Source: Chlamydiota bacterium (GTDB lineage Bacteria > Chlamydiota > Chlamydiia > Chlamydiales > Simkaniaceae). From it: a stretch of DNA of 6,853 nucleotides. Below the pieces are notes generated by a model that did not search any database, was not told where the DNA came from, and saw only the letters and a list, made by a program, of their open reading frames with translations. Of this stretch, positions 1-5,613 are shown piece by piece. The stretch is taken from assembly GCA_029556005.1 (NCBI GenBank), contig JAKQGT010000081.1, positions 1 through 6,853 of the forward strand. Reading direction: 5' to 3'. Made by a program: the position numbers and the translations under genes. Each line of letters starts with the position of its first letter. Position 1 is the first letter of the stretch.

Positions 1-248
1 AAAGCCACTTTCTCAAAGAGGGGAAAATAAAGGCCACCCTCCTTTTCCACATCATGAGGGGTGGTTGCTCCTACATTATAGATCCACTGACATCTTTCAG
101 CGAGTTCAATCCCTCTTTCTAAAGTCATTTTATCCGTACAAATATTAATGATTGCATCTACTTTTTCATTTCGAGCCCGCTTTAAGATAGCATCCAGTTC
201 TTCAAACACAGGATCACAAGTTAAATGGGCATGGGTATCTAAAAACAT
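1..248 (-). CDS. tatD: TatD-family metal-dependent hydrolase (DNase-like), N-terminal part
   Basis: Reading the minus strand from ATG at 248 gives 82 codons that run off the left edge, so the C-terminal two thirds are missing. The start FLDTHAHL carries the His-x-His metal-binding pair (H6, H8) typical of the amidohydrolase-fold TatD family. It is followed by a helix and a strand (DAIINICTD, residues 31-39), then the stretch YNVGATTPHDVEKEGG (57-72) in the place of the family's usual G-x-H-P-H-D segment. Family members are metal-dependent 3'-5' nucleases or related hydrolases, usually cytoplasmic; the exact substrate here is inferred. An AAGGAAAG ribosome binding site lies 2 nt upstream of the ATG, which supports this start. 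The later metal ligands (the Glu of GEIGLD and further His/Asp) lie outside the window, so activity cannot be judged. The gene is divergent from the Tol-Pal operon. Confidence 0.87.
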   Translation of the reverse strand, partial: MFLDTHAHLTCDPVFEELDAILKRARNEKVDAIINICTDKMTLERGIELAERCQWIYNVGATTPHDVEKEGGLYFPLFEKVA

Positions 249-256
249 GACTTTCC

Positions 257-285
257 TTGACAAATAGCTTTTTCTAGCTTATCAC
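257..285 (+). promoter_or_regulatory. Predicted sigma70/sigma66-type promoter of the Tol-Pal operon
   Basis: A perfect -35 hexamer TTGACA (257-262) is followed after a 17-nt spacer by TATCAC (280-285, 4 of 6 consensus positions). Transcription would start near 292 and give a leader of about 58 nt before the ExbB/TolQ ATG. This is the best promoter match in the divergent intergenic region and faces the six-gene operon. It is a prediction from consensus only; chlamydial promoters are often looser than this. Confidence 0.55.
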
Positions 286-303
286 ATTTCTAAATTAAAG
301 ACC

Positions 304-331
304 CTATCCACTCATCGATTTAGTGGGGTAG
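304..331 (+). other. Hairpin in the predicted 5' leader of the Tol-Pal operon
   Basis: CTATCCACT (304-312) can pair with AGTGGGGTAG (322-331). This gives nine pairs, including one G-U and with one bulged G, around a 9-nt loop. The stem would lie between the predicted transcription start and the ribosome binding site (AGGAA, 340-344), so it could influence transcript stability or translation. It is not followed by a T-run, so it is not a terminator. On the other strand it lies upstream of tatD. Whether it forms or matters is unknown. Confidence 0.3.
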
Positions 332-349
332 AGCCAAGCAGGAATAAGC

Positions 350-1045
350 ATGGGAACATTTTTTGATGCCTTTGCACAGGCAGATTTTTTTGGGAAGTTA
401 ATCTTTTTTGCCCTTTTTATCCTTTCATGTATTTGTTGGGTTTTTCTCATACAAAAATACTTTATGATAAAAAAAATCCAGAGAGATGCCAAGCAGTTTA
501 AAAAGATCGCAGAAAAGCACAAGGACGCTATCCTTAACCTTTCAACACATTGCCGCTCCCCTTTTGGTCATCTCTACTTATCTCTAAAAGAAAAAACCGT
601 TCAAATTTTAGATAAAAACCACTTCTTTTCTTCTGAAACAGGAACCCACAAAAATTACCTGTCGCATAACGATATCGAATTCTTAAGCGCTCACCTGCAA
701 ACAGCGATTTCCAAACAAAAAGAAAGAATTGAAAAGAATCTTTTCATTCTTTCTACCACAAAAACACTCGCCCCTTTTTTAGGCCTTTTGGGAACTGTTT
801 GGGGAATACTCGTCTCTTTTGGAGAAATGCAAGCTGGACACTCTGTCTCCTCAAATAGTATCATTCTAGGAGGATTGGCAACAGCCCTAACAACAACAGT
901 CTTAGGACTCCTTATAGCCATTCCAGCACTCATTGCATTCAACTACCTTAAAAACTTAAGCAGGCGCTTTACAACTGACATGTGTGACTTTAGTCACTTT
1001 CTTCTCTCAACCATAGAACTCCAATACCGCAAGGTTGATATTTAA
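350..1045 (+). CDS. exbB/tolQ: ExbB/TolQ proton channel subunit (MotA/TolQ/ExbB family)
   Basis: A 231-residue inner-membrane protein that should form, with the ExbD/TolR protein encoded next, the proton-driven motor of the Tol-Pal system. Three membrane segments are visible: about residues 15-38, 142-160 and 172-199, with a large cytoplasmic loop between the first two, as in TolQ and ExbB. The family signature is clear: APFLGLLGTVWGI (141-153) matches the TolQ second-helix motif, and ALTTTVLGLLIAIPA (179-193) matches the third. Thr149 and Thr183 align by motif with the channel threonines of TolQ (E. coli T145 and T178). Length is normal for TolQ. AGGAA at 340-344 sits well before the ATG. 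It is the first gene of the operon, and its stop overlaps the next start by one base (TAATG). The Tol name is preferred because tolB and pal follow; chlamydial genomes usually call it exbB. Confidence 0.93.
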   Translation: MGTFFDAFAQADFFGKLIFFALFILSCICWVFLIQKYFMIKKIQRDAKQFKKIAEKHKDAILNLSTHCRSPFGHLYLSLKEKTVQILDKNHFFSSETGTHKNYLSHNDIEFLSAHLQTAISKQKERIEKNLFILSTTKTLAPFLGLLGTVWGILVSFGEMQAGHSVSSNSIILGGLATALTTTVLGLLIAIPALIAFNYLKNLSRRFTTDMCDFSHFLLSTIELQYRKVDI

Positions 1046-1473
1046 TGAATCGATGGATCTTTCCTTTAGAGCAAGACTCACAATCTGATGATGATGATGT
1101 CAATCTAACACCTCTTATCGATGTGGTCTTTGTCGTTCTCATCATGTTTATCTTAGTGGCCCCTCTTGTAGATCTTGACCGTATTCAACTGGCTCCTGCA
1201 GCAGCTGCAAAAAAACCCGATATGGTCTCTTTGCAACAAAATGCCCCCATCAAAATTCATGTCTATGCTGACAATACCATTTGGATAAACGGCTCTCCCA
1301 TCGAGCTCGAAAATCTCACCAAGCTCCTCAAACAAGCTCATCAAGTCTCCCCTTATACCTCTCCCCAACTTTACCATGATAAATCTGCCTATTTTGGAAC
1401 CTATCAGTCTGTAAAAAATGCCGTTGAATCGGCAGGATTTGAATCCTTAGATGTCATTCTTAAATCGAGTTAG
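1045..1473 (+). CDS. exbD/tolR: ExbD/TolR motor subunit
   Basis: A 142-residue single-pass inner-membrane protein and partner of the ExbB/TolQ channel. A short acidic cytoplasmic tail (DDDD at 15-18) precedes one transmembrane helix (about 22-42) beginning VNLTPLIDVVFVVLIMF. Asp26 occupies the place of the essential proton-carrying aspartate of TolR (D23) and ExbD (D25). A periplasmic domain follows (about 64-142): a beta strand KIHVYADNTIWING, a helix LENLTKLLKQA, and a terminal strand LDVILKS, which fits the ExbD/TolR fold. The start codon overlaps the stop of the previous gene by one base, implying translational coupling; the only Shine-Dalgarno-like AAGG (1031-1034) is distant. In chlamydial genomes the equivalent gene is called exbD. 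Here the tolB-pal context argues for TolR function. Confidence 0.92.
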   Translation: MNRWIFPLEQDSQSDDDDVNLTPLIDVVFVVLIMFILVAPLVDLDRIQLAPAAAAKKPDMVSLQQNAPIKIHVYADNTIWINGSPIELENLTKLLKQAHQVSPYTSPQLYHDKSAYFGTYQSVKNAVESAGFESLDVILKSS

Positions 1474-1475
1474 TC

Positions 1476-2099
1476 ATGAGTCGTCGCCTTGGAATCTTAA
1501 TTCTCTCTGTAGTCGTCGCTCATCTCGCTTTATTTTTTTTCAACTTTTCTAAACCCAGCCCCCCTCCTCCCAAAAAATCTCTTATCGTTAATACCTATAT
1601 TCCCCCTCCAACTCCTCCTCCTCCTCCTCCAAGACCTACTCAAAAACCGCAGCACCAAAAAGTCAAACCGGTAATCCATAAACCTTCAACCTCTCAAAGA
1701 CAAAAAGTTCTAAAAGAATTGGGAGAAACCCTGGCAAAAATCGAGTCTCGACAAGAAGAGATCAAGCAACAAGATCCCCTCACCCTACCCAAGCCGATTG
1801 AGACGCTCCAAATCGATCGAGCAGAACAAAAACAAGAAGAGGCCGATTATTTTGTGATTCTTGCCTCTTCCTTGAAAGAAGCTCTTGAACTCCCTGAGTT
1901 CGGTAAGGTAAAGTTAGAGTTAACGCTATTAAATACTGGCAAAGTAGAAAAAGTGAGAATCGTGCACTCTGAAAGTGAAAAAAATAGACACTATCTCGAA
2001 CAGCAGCTTTTATTCTTGCTTCTTCCCCCCTTTACTGAAGAATTAAAAAAAGAGCGAAAACATACATTTGTACTCACTTTTTGCAATGAAAAATCTTAA
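1476..2099 (+). CDS. TonB/TolA-like periplasm-spanning energy transducer
   Basis: A 207-residue protein in the tolA position. Residues 5-23 form one N-terminal membrane helix containing His16 and Ser11. Then comes a proline-rich stretch (28-56, including PPPTPPPPPPRP), a basic Lys/Gln segment, a charged helix likely to be coiled coil (74-125), and a C-terminal domain. The C-terminal piece GKVKLELTLLNTGKVEKV (143-160), followed by RIVHSESEKNRHY and ending LLLPPF, matches the TonB C-terminal pattern (strand, turn with Gly, strand, helix, FPP-like end). Role by family: anchored in the inner membrane, energised by ExbB/ExbD, and pulling on TolB/Pal. It is much shorter than proteobacterial TolA (about 420 residues). 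It starts 2 nt after the exbD stop and has no clear ribosome binding site, so coupled translation is likely. The match is by pattern only, so no gene symbol is given. Confidence 0.78.
   Translation: MSRRLGILILSVVVAHLALFFFNFSKPSPPPPKKSLIVNTYIPPPTPPPPPPRPTQKPQHQKVKPVIHKPSTSQRQKVLKELGETLAKIESRQEEIKQQDPLTLPKPIETLQIDRAEQKQEEADYFVILASSLKEALELPEFGKVKLELTLLNTGKVEKVRIVHSESEKNRHYLEQQLLFLLLPPFTEELKKERKHTFVLTFCNEKS
1614..1628 (+). repeat. (CCT)5 trinucleotide repeat inside the proline-rich linker
   Basis: Five CCT codons in a row encode Pro47-Pro51 and are followed by CCA. The repeat is in frame, so slippage would change linker length by whole prolines without breaking the gene. Several other C/T-rich runs lie nearby (1557-1570, 1601-1610). 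Confidence 0.85.
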
Positions 2100-2101
2100 C
2101 T

Positions 2102-2131
2102 CAAGTTGCTGGAATATACTCAAACAACTTG
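2102..2131 (+). repeat. Inverted repeat in the leader of tolB
   Basis: CAAGTTG (2102-2108) is repeated as its reverse complement CAACTTG (2125-2131), giving a 7-bp stem with a 16-nt loop. It begins 3 nt after the stop of the TonB/TolA-like gene. The loop plus right arm contains TATACTCAAACAA (2115-2127), which recurs inverted at 4867-4879. There is no T-run after the stem, so a simple intrinsic terminator is unlikely. It could be an RNA-processing or stability hairpin, a protein-binding site, or a member of a dispersed intergenic repeat family. Confidence 0.55.
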
Positions 2132-2149
2132 GATTTAGTAGAGGACATT

Positions 2150-3448
2150 TTGGGTTATACTAGATTTTTTTTCTTTTTCCTGACTCTTCTCCCAATCTTT
2201 GCTTCGATAGAAGAAAAAGAGCTCGTGGTTTCTCTTCCCACACGCCACTACCTTACCTCTGTTTACCTCTCCCCTCTCTCTACTCACAGCTCAGAGTTTC
2301 CTCTATCTTATCTCGAAAGCTTGCAACAGGTTTTAAAAGACGACTTGAACAGAAATGGGAGTTGTTTTGTTGAAACCTCATTAGAAAATGCTGACTACAC
2401 TGTACAAATCGAGCTCATCGAAAAAGAGCTCCTTCTCTCTATTACCTCCAAAAGAAATGGTCACAAAAAAACCCTTCCTCTGAAGCCCCTTTCCGGAACT
2501 CTCTCTTCCGATCGTCGCTCCATTCACCAATTCAGTGACGGGATAACTGAAATCATAACAGGGGTAAACGGAGTTGCTAGCACACGGATTTTGTATGCAG
2601 TACAATTTCCTGAACAAACAAGCGAAGGGATTGTCTGGAAGTCCGAAATTTGGGAATCCGACTATGATGGATGCAATACAAGGCAAGTGACTCAAGAAAA
2701 AAGCTATTGCATTACCCCTGTTTTTTTCCCCGCTGAAGGGGAATTTACAAAAAACAAGTTTCTTTATGTCAATTACAAACTGGGGCAACCCAGAATCTAT
2801 CTAGGATCTTTCGATCGCACGAAAGGAGAACCCTTTGTCTCACTTAGAGGGAATCAGCTCCTTCCCGCTATTTCAAAAAAGTGTGACATGATCGCCTTTA
2901 TTTCTGATGCAAGTGGGCGTGCAGACCTCTTTGTCCAGCCTTTTAGTCGTCATCATGGTTTGATGGGCAAACCTATTCAAGCTTTTTCTTATCCACGCTC
3001 CGTCCAAGCCTCTCCTACTTTTCGTCCAGATGGGAAAAAAATCGCTTTTGTTTCTGACAAGGATGGGACTCCCCGCATTTACTTAATCGATACTCCTTCT
3101 CCTGGTAAAAACTCGCGCCCCCATCCCTTATGCATTACAAAAAAGTACAGCCAAAATACCTGTCCCAATTGGTCTCCTGATGGAACTAAATTAGCGTATA
3201 GTGCTATGATTGACGGCAGTAGGCAGATCGTGGTATATGATTTTCTAACGCAAGAAGAAATTCCCATCACTACCGGGAAAAGCCATAAAGAAAATCCCAG
3301 TTGGGCTCCCGATAGTTTACATATAATATATAATACAGTGGATCCTTCTTCTTCTGAATTATTTTTAATTAATTTGAAACAAAAAGAACCATTACAAATT
3401 ACCAGTGGGTCTGGAAAAAAACATTATCCGGCGTGGGAGCCGAATTAA
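2150..3448 (+). CDS. tolB: TolB, periplasmic beta-propeller of the Tol-Pal system
   Basis: A periplasmic protein that binds Pal and the TolA-like transducer. No ATG opens this frame. TTG at 2150 is preferred over the in-frame TTG at 2129: it has GAGGA at 2141-2145, and it gives a good signal peptide (MGYTRFFFFFLTLLPIFA, with Arg then a hydrophobic core). The longer start adds acidic DLVED before the core. From 2150 the protein has 432 residues, close to the 430 of E. coli TolB. An N-terminal domain (about 20-140) is followed by the TolB linker pattern GVNGVASTR (138-146). Then come propeller repeats of the PD40/WD40-like type: SPTFRPDGKKIAF (288-300), CPNWSPDGTKLAY (338-350), NPSWAPDSLHIIY (382-394), ending with the partial HYPAWEPN. 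The stop is 13 nt before the pal start, and an inverted repeat lies upstream. Confidence 0.92.
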   Translation: MGYTRFFFFFLTLLPIFASIEEKELVVSLPTRHYLTSVYLSPLSTHSSEFPLSYLESLQQVLKDDLNRNGSCFVETSLENADYTVQIELIEKELLLSITSKRNGHKKTLPLKPLSGTLSSDRRSIHQFSDGITEIITGVNGVASTRILYAVQFPEQTSEGIVWKSEIWESDYDGCNTRQVTQEKSYCITPVFFPAEGEFTKNKFLYVNYKLGQPRIYLGSFDRTKGEPFVSLRGNQLLPAISKKCDMIAFISDASGRADLFVQPFSRHHGLMGKPIQAFSYPRSVQASPTFRPDGKKIAFVSDKDGTPRIYLIDTPSPGKNSRPHPLCITKKYSQNTCPNWSPDGTKLAYSAMIDGSRQIVVYDFLTQEEIPITTGKSHKENPSWAPDSLHIIYNTVDPSSSELFLINLKQKEPLQITSGSGKKHYPAWEPN

Positions 3449-3461
3449 ATGTGAGGATCAC

Positions 3462-4148
3462 ATGAAAAAATACAGTTGGATGCTCATCGGTACAGCCCTT
3501 TTACTCTCAGGTTGCCAAAATTCCTCAAATACCGTTTGGGAAGACACTAAAACCATGGGACGCTATATCCATCGAAAAAGTCAGCTTTTATGGAAACAAG
3601 ATGTCGATTCTCGTATGATCGACTCTGAAGAGGACTTTACAGGACCTCAAGAAGAGGAATACCTTCCCCTCAGAGATGAAGATCTTAAAACGCAGTTTGC
3701 CGATTTAAGCATCCCCCAACCTAAAGAGATCCCAGGAGGTATTGGAAGTACAATCCCCAGCATCGAGCATTTTGTAAAGCCAACCTCCCATCTCGCAACC
3801 CTCTTTAAAAACATCCATTTCAATACAGATGAACACGTCCTCCGCTCTAAAGAGTATTACCAAGTAGTCGCAAACATCGCAGAACACATGAAGAAAAACC
3901 CCAACCTCTATGTTTTTGTATCAGGTCACTGTGATGAAAGAGCTTCAGAAGCCTATAATCTCGCTCTTGGGACACGCCGCGCAAACACCATACGGAATTT
4001 ACTTGTTAAGCGTGGGGTCAATCCCAACCACATCTACACTATTTCCTTTGGGAAAGAAATGCCCGATGATTTAGGGCATACACCCGAAGCTTGGGCAAAA
4101 AACCGTCGTGTCGAATTTAAGATCTTTGAAAAAAAAGGAACTAAATGA
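3462..4148 (+). CDS. pal: Pal, peptidoglycan-associated outer-membrane lipoprotein
   Basis: A 228-residue lipoprotein anchoring the outer membrane to peptidoglycan and binding TolB. The ATG at 3462 is chosen because GAGGA (3453-3457) lies 4 nt upstream, and it begins a lipoprotein signal (MKKYSWMLIGTALLLSGC). The lipobox is LSGC with Cys18; Gln at +2 allows outer-membrane sorting. An upstream GTG in frame at 3405 lies inside tolB and is discarded. An acidic linker (50-75) precedes an OmpA-like peptidoglycan-binding domain (about 115-223). Its hallmark sequences are all present: IHFNTDEHVLR (118-128), GHCDER (155-160), NLALGTRRA (166-174), ISFGKEMP (194-201), and KNRRVEF (213-219). These closely match Pal rather than OmpA. 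The linker is longer than in E. coli Pal. The last four bases (ATGA) overlap the next gene. Confidence 0.95.
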   Translation: MKKYSWMLIGTALLLSGCQNSSNTVWEDTKTMGRYIHRKSQLLWKQDVDSRMIDSEEDFTGPQEEEYLPLRDEDLKTQFADLSIPQPKEIPGGIGSTIPSIEHFVKPTSHLATLFKNIHFNTDEHVLRSKEYYQVVANIAEHMKKNPNLYVFVSGHCDERASEAYNLALGTRRANTIRNLLVKRGVNPNHIYTISFGKEMPDDLGHTPEAWAKNRRVEFKIFEKKGTK

Positions 4149-4774
4149 AAAAACTCCTGATCTTTCCTTTAATTCTCTTAACCGGTTGCGCTTCCATTGG
4201 CTCTTCCAAAAGCGAAAAGCATCAAATGGAACTCAGCCTCCATAAAGTGCGTACTGAAGTCGAAGATATTAAACACGACCTCAATACCTACGAAATCGAA
4301 CACCACGTTTTGGAAGGAAAACTCATCGACCAAGAGCAAACCATTAGTGCGTTAAAAGGGCAAGTCGCAGAACTTAAATCGGGCAAACTGGAATCTTTTT
4401 TACAAGAATTGCAAAACCTAGAAAAAAAACTGCAACAACTTTCCAAAAAACAGGAAAAAATTGTCTCCGATATCCGTCAGCTCAGCTCTCATGCGAATGA
4501 CACAACAACGGCCCTTTCCCAATATAAAGATAAAATTGCTCAATTTGAAAAGTCTATCGCCTCTCAAACGGCGCAAATCAAAGAACTCGTCAAACTTAAA
4601 GAAGGTGTTACAAAACTTACGCAATGGGAAAACCCTAAAACTTATTCTGTAAAAGCCGGAGATTCTTTAGAAAAAATTGCTCGCGAAAACAAAACAACAG
4701 TAGAAGAATTAAAAAAGCTCAATCAAATGACGACTGATCTAATCGTCATCGACCAGCTAATAACCTTACCATAG
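4145..4774 (+). CDS. Coiled-coil lipoprotein with C-terminal LysM domain (NlpD-like)
   Basis: A 209-residue predicted lipoprotein. The signal MKKLLIFPLILLTGC ends in an LTGC lipobox (Cys15), with Ala then Ser after the cysteine. Residues 25-155 are almost entirely charged heptad-like helix (for example LESFLQELQNLEKKLQQL, 82-99), predicted to form a long coiled coil. Residues 166-209 are a LysM domain: TYSVKAGDSLEKIA, then TTVEELKKLNQ and a final DQLITLP, which binds peptidoglycan glycan chains. There is no peptidase M23 domain, so it is not a full NlpD/EnvC. AAGGAA (4135-4140) gives a good ribosome binding site, and the ATGA overlap with pal implies co-translation. Position matches cpoB (ybgF) of proteobacterial Tol-Pal operons, and the coiled coil is shared, but LysM replaces the TPRs. 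Chlamydial equivalents have been labelled nlpD or papQ; I do not assign either. Confidence 0.85.
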   Translation: MKKLLIFPLILLTGCASIGSSKSEKHQMELSLHKVRTEVEDIKHDLNTYEIEHHVLEGKLIDQEQTISALKGQVAELKSGKLESFLQELQNLEKKLQQLSKKQEKIVSDIRQLSSHANDTTTALSQYKDKIAQFEKSIASQTAQIKELVKLKEGVTKLTQWENPKTYSVKAGDSLEKIARENKTTVEELKKLNQMTTDLIVIDQLITLP

Positions 4775-4850
4775 AAAAAAATTGGATCGATCCGTTAGTA
4801 TCGGACAGTATATGCAAATAACTTCAAAAGTTGGATTTTCGGTTGCGCCA

Positions 4851-4872
4851 AAACAAATTTTTGAAATTGTTT
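4851..4872 (+). repeat. AT-rich imperfect inverted repeat upstream of the response regulator
   Basis: AAACAAATTT (4851-4860) can pair with AAATTGTTT (4864-4872) around a TTG loop, with one bulged A. It is almost pure A/T, so a stable RNA hairpin is doubtful. A DNA-binding site is an equal possibility. A second small inverted repeat, AACTT-CAA-AAGTT, lies at 4820-4832. Neither has a terminator-like GC stem with a T-run. Confidence 0.3.
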
Positions 4873-4875
4873 GAG

Positions 4876-4892
4876 TATAAATGTAACATTTA
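4876..4892 (+). promoter_or_regulatory. Candidate -10 box and overlapping 15-nt palindrome (possible operator)
   Basis: TATAAA (4876-4881, 5 of 6 consensus positions) is a plausible -10 element; transcription would start near 4888. No good -35 is found at normal spacing. Overlapping it is a perfect 15-nt palindrome with one central base, TAAATGT-A-ACATTTA (4878-4892), which ends just before the ribosome binding site GAGGA (4894-4898). A symmetrical site on top of a promoter suggests binding of a dimeric regulator, possibly the encoded response regulator itself. That last step is inference: OmpR-type proteins usually bind direct repeats, although inverted repeats are also known. Confidence 0.4.
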
Positions 4893-4905
4893 AGAGGACA
4901 ACAGA

Positions 4906-5613
4906 ATGGCACAAAAAAAGAGAATCCTCCTCATTGAAGATGAAGAAGATATTGCAGCACTCATTAAACTTCAGGCGGAACTCTCCGGATATAAGCTCCA
5001 TGTTGAAGTGGATGGAATCAATGGATTTCGTGCTATTGAACGGGAAAAACCCGATCTTGTGATCGTTGATGTTATGCTTCCAGGACAAAACGGATTAGAT
5101 GTTTGTCGGAAAATGAAAAGTAGTGCAGAGCTTAAAAATATCCCCGTCATCATTTTAAGTGCAAAAAGTGAAGAAATTGATATTTGTTTAGGTTTAGAAT
5201 TAGGTGCTGATGATTACATCGGCAAACCCTTCTCTTCAAAAGTGCTATTCTCAAAAGTTAAGGCTGTCCTCCGAAGAGGAAAGGAACCGGAGAAATCCGT
5301 TAAAACCGTTGCATTTGGAGATTTTACTCTAGACATTAGTCGCTACCTTTTAAAGAAAAAAAATGATCCTGTCACCATCACCCTTTCCGAGTTTGGAATT
5401 CTAAAAAGATTGCTGATGAATCGTGGGAAAGTGCTCACGCGTAACCAACTTCTCGATGATATCCATAATGATGATGCCTTTATTGTAGACCGGAATATCG
5501 ACGTGCATATTGCCGCTCTCAGAAAAAAATTAGGTCCTAACTTTGATTGGATTGAAACCGTTCGGGGTGTGGGCTACCGTTTGCGTGATGAGCCTATTCC
5601 TGTAAAAAAGTGA
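4906..5613 (+). CDS. OmpR/PhoB-family two-component response regulator
   Basis: A 235-residue cytoplasmic DNA-binding regulator. The receiver domain (about 5-123) has every key residue: Glu11 and Asp12 in LIEDEED (acidic pocket), the phospho-acceptor Asp55 in VDVMLPG, Ser85 in ILSAKSEE, Tyr104 and Lys107 in ADDYIGKPF. After a short linker, a winged-helix effector domain (about 134-228) shows TLSEFGILKRLLMNRGKV, the recognition-helix region DRNIDVHIAALRKKLG (195-210), and the wing ETVRGVGYRLR. Length is typical for PhoB/OmpR. A strong GAGGA site lies 7 nt before the ATG. Chlamydia ChxR is an atypical member of this family lacking the usual phosphorylation residues; this protein has them intact, so it should be phosphorylatable. 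No histidine kinase is present in the window. Its stop overlaps the transporter start, so the two are probably co-transcribed. Target genes unknown. Confidence 0.93.
   Translation: MAQKKRILLIEDEEDIAALIKLQAELSGYKLHVEVDGINGFRAIEREKPDLVIVDVMLPGQNGLDVCRKMKSSAELKNIPVIILSAKSEEIDICLGLELGADDYIGKPFSSKVLFSKVKAVLRRGKEPEKSVKTVAFGDFTLDISRYLLKKKNDPVTITLSEFGILKRLLMNRGKVLTRNQLLDDIHNDDAFIVDRNIDVHIAALRKKLGPNFDWIETVRGVGYRLRDEPIPVKK

Noticed and set aside
1614..1628. CCT repeat as a phase-variation switch.
   Set aside because: The unit is three bases and in frame, so slippage changes only the proline count and cannot turn the gene off.
2381..2788. 135-codon minus-strand open frame opposite tolB.
   Set aside because: It is antisense to a well-supported TolB, shows no recognisable domain and has a composition expected of a shadow frame.
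3405..3461. Upstream GTG start extending Pal by 19 residues.
   Set aside because: It lies inside tolB and puts a charged segment before the lipoprotein signal. The ATG at 3462 has a good ribosome binding site and begins an ideal lipoprotein signal peptide.
4784..4793. GGATCGATCC palindrome just after the LysM lipoprotein gene, considered as an operon terminator.
   Set aside because: It has almost no loop and no T-run on the plus strand. The A-run before it would be a T-run only for minus-strand transcripts, and no minus-strand gene is present there.
4861..4889. TTGAAA (4861-4866), 17-nt spacer, TAACAT (4884-4889) as the response-regulator promoter.
   Set aside because: Transcription would start at about 4896, inside the ribosome binding site, so the mRNA would lack it. 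The TATAAA at 4876-4881 fits the geometry better.
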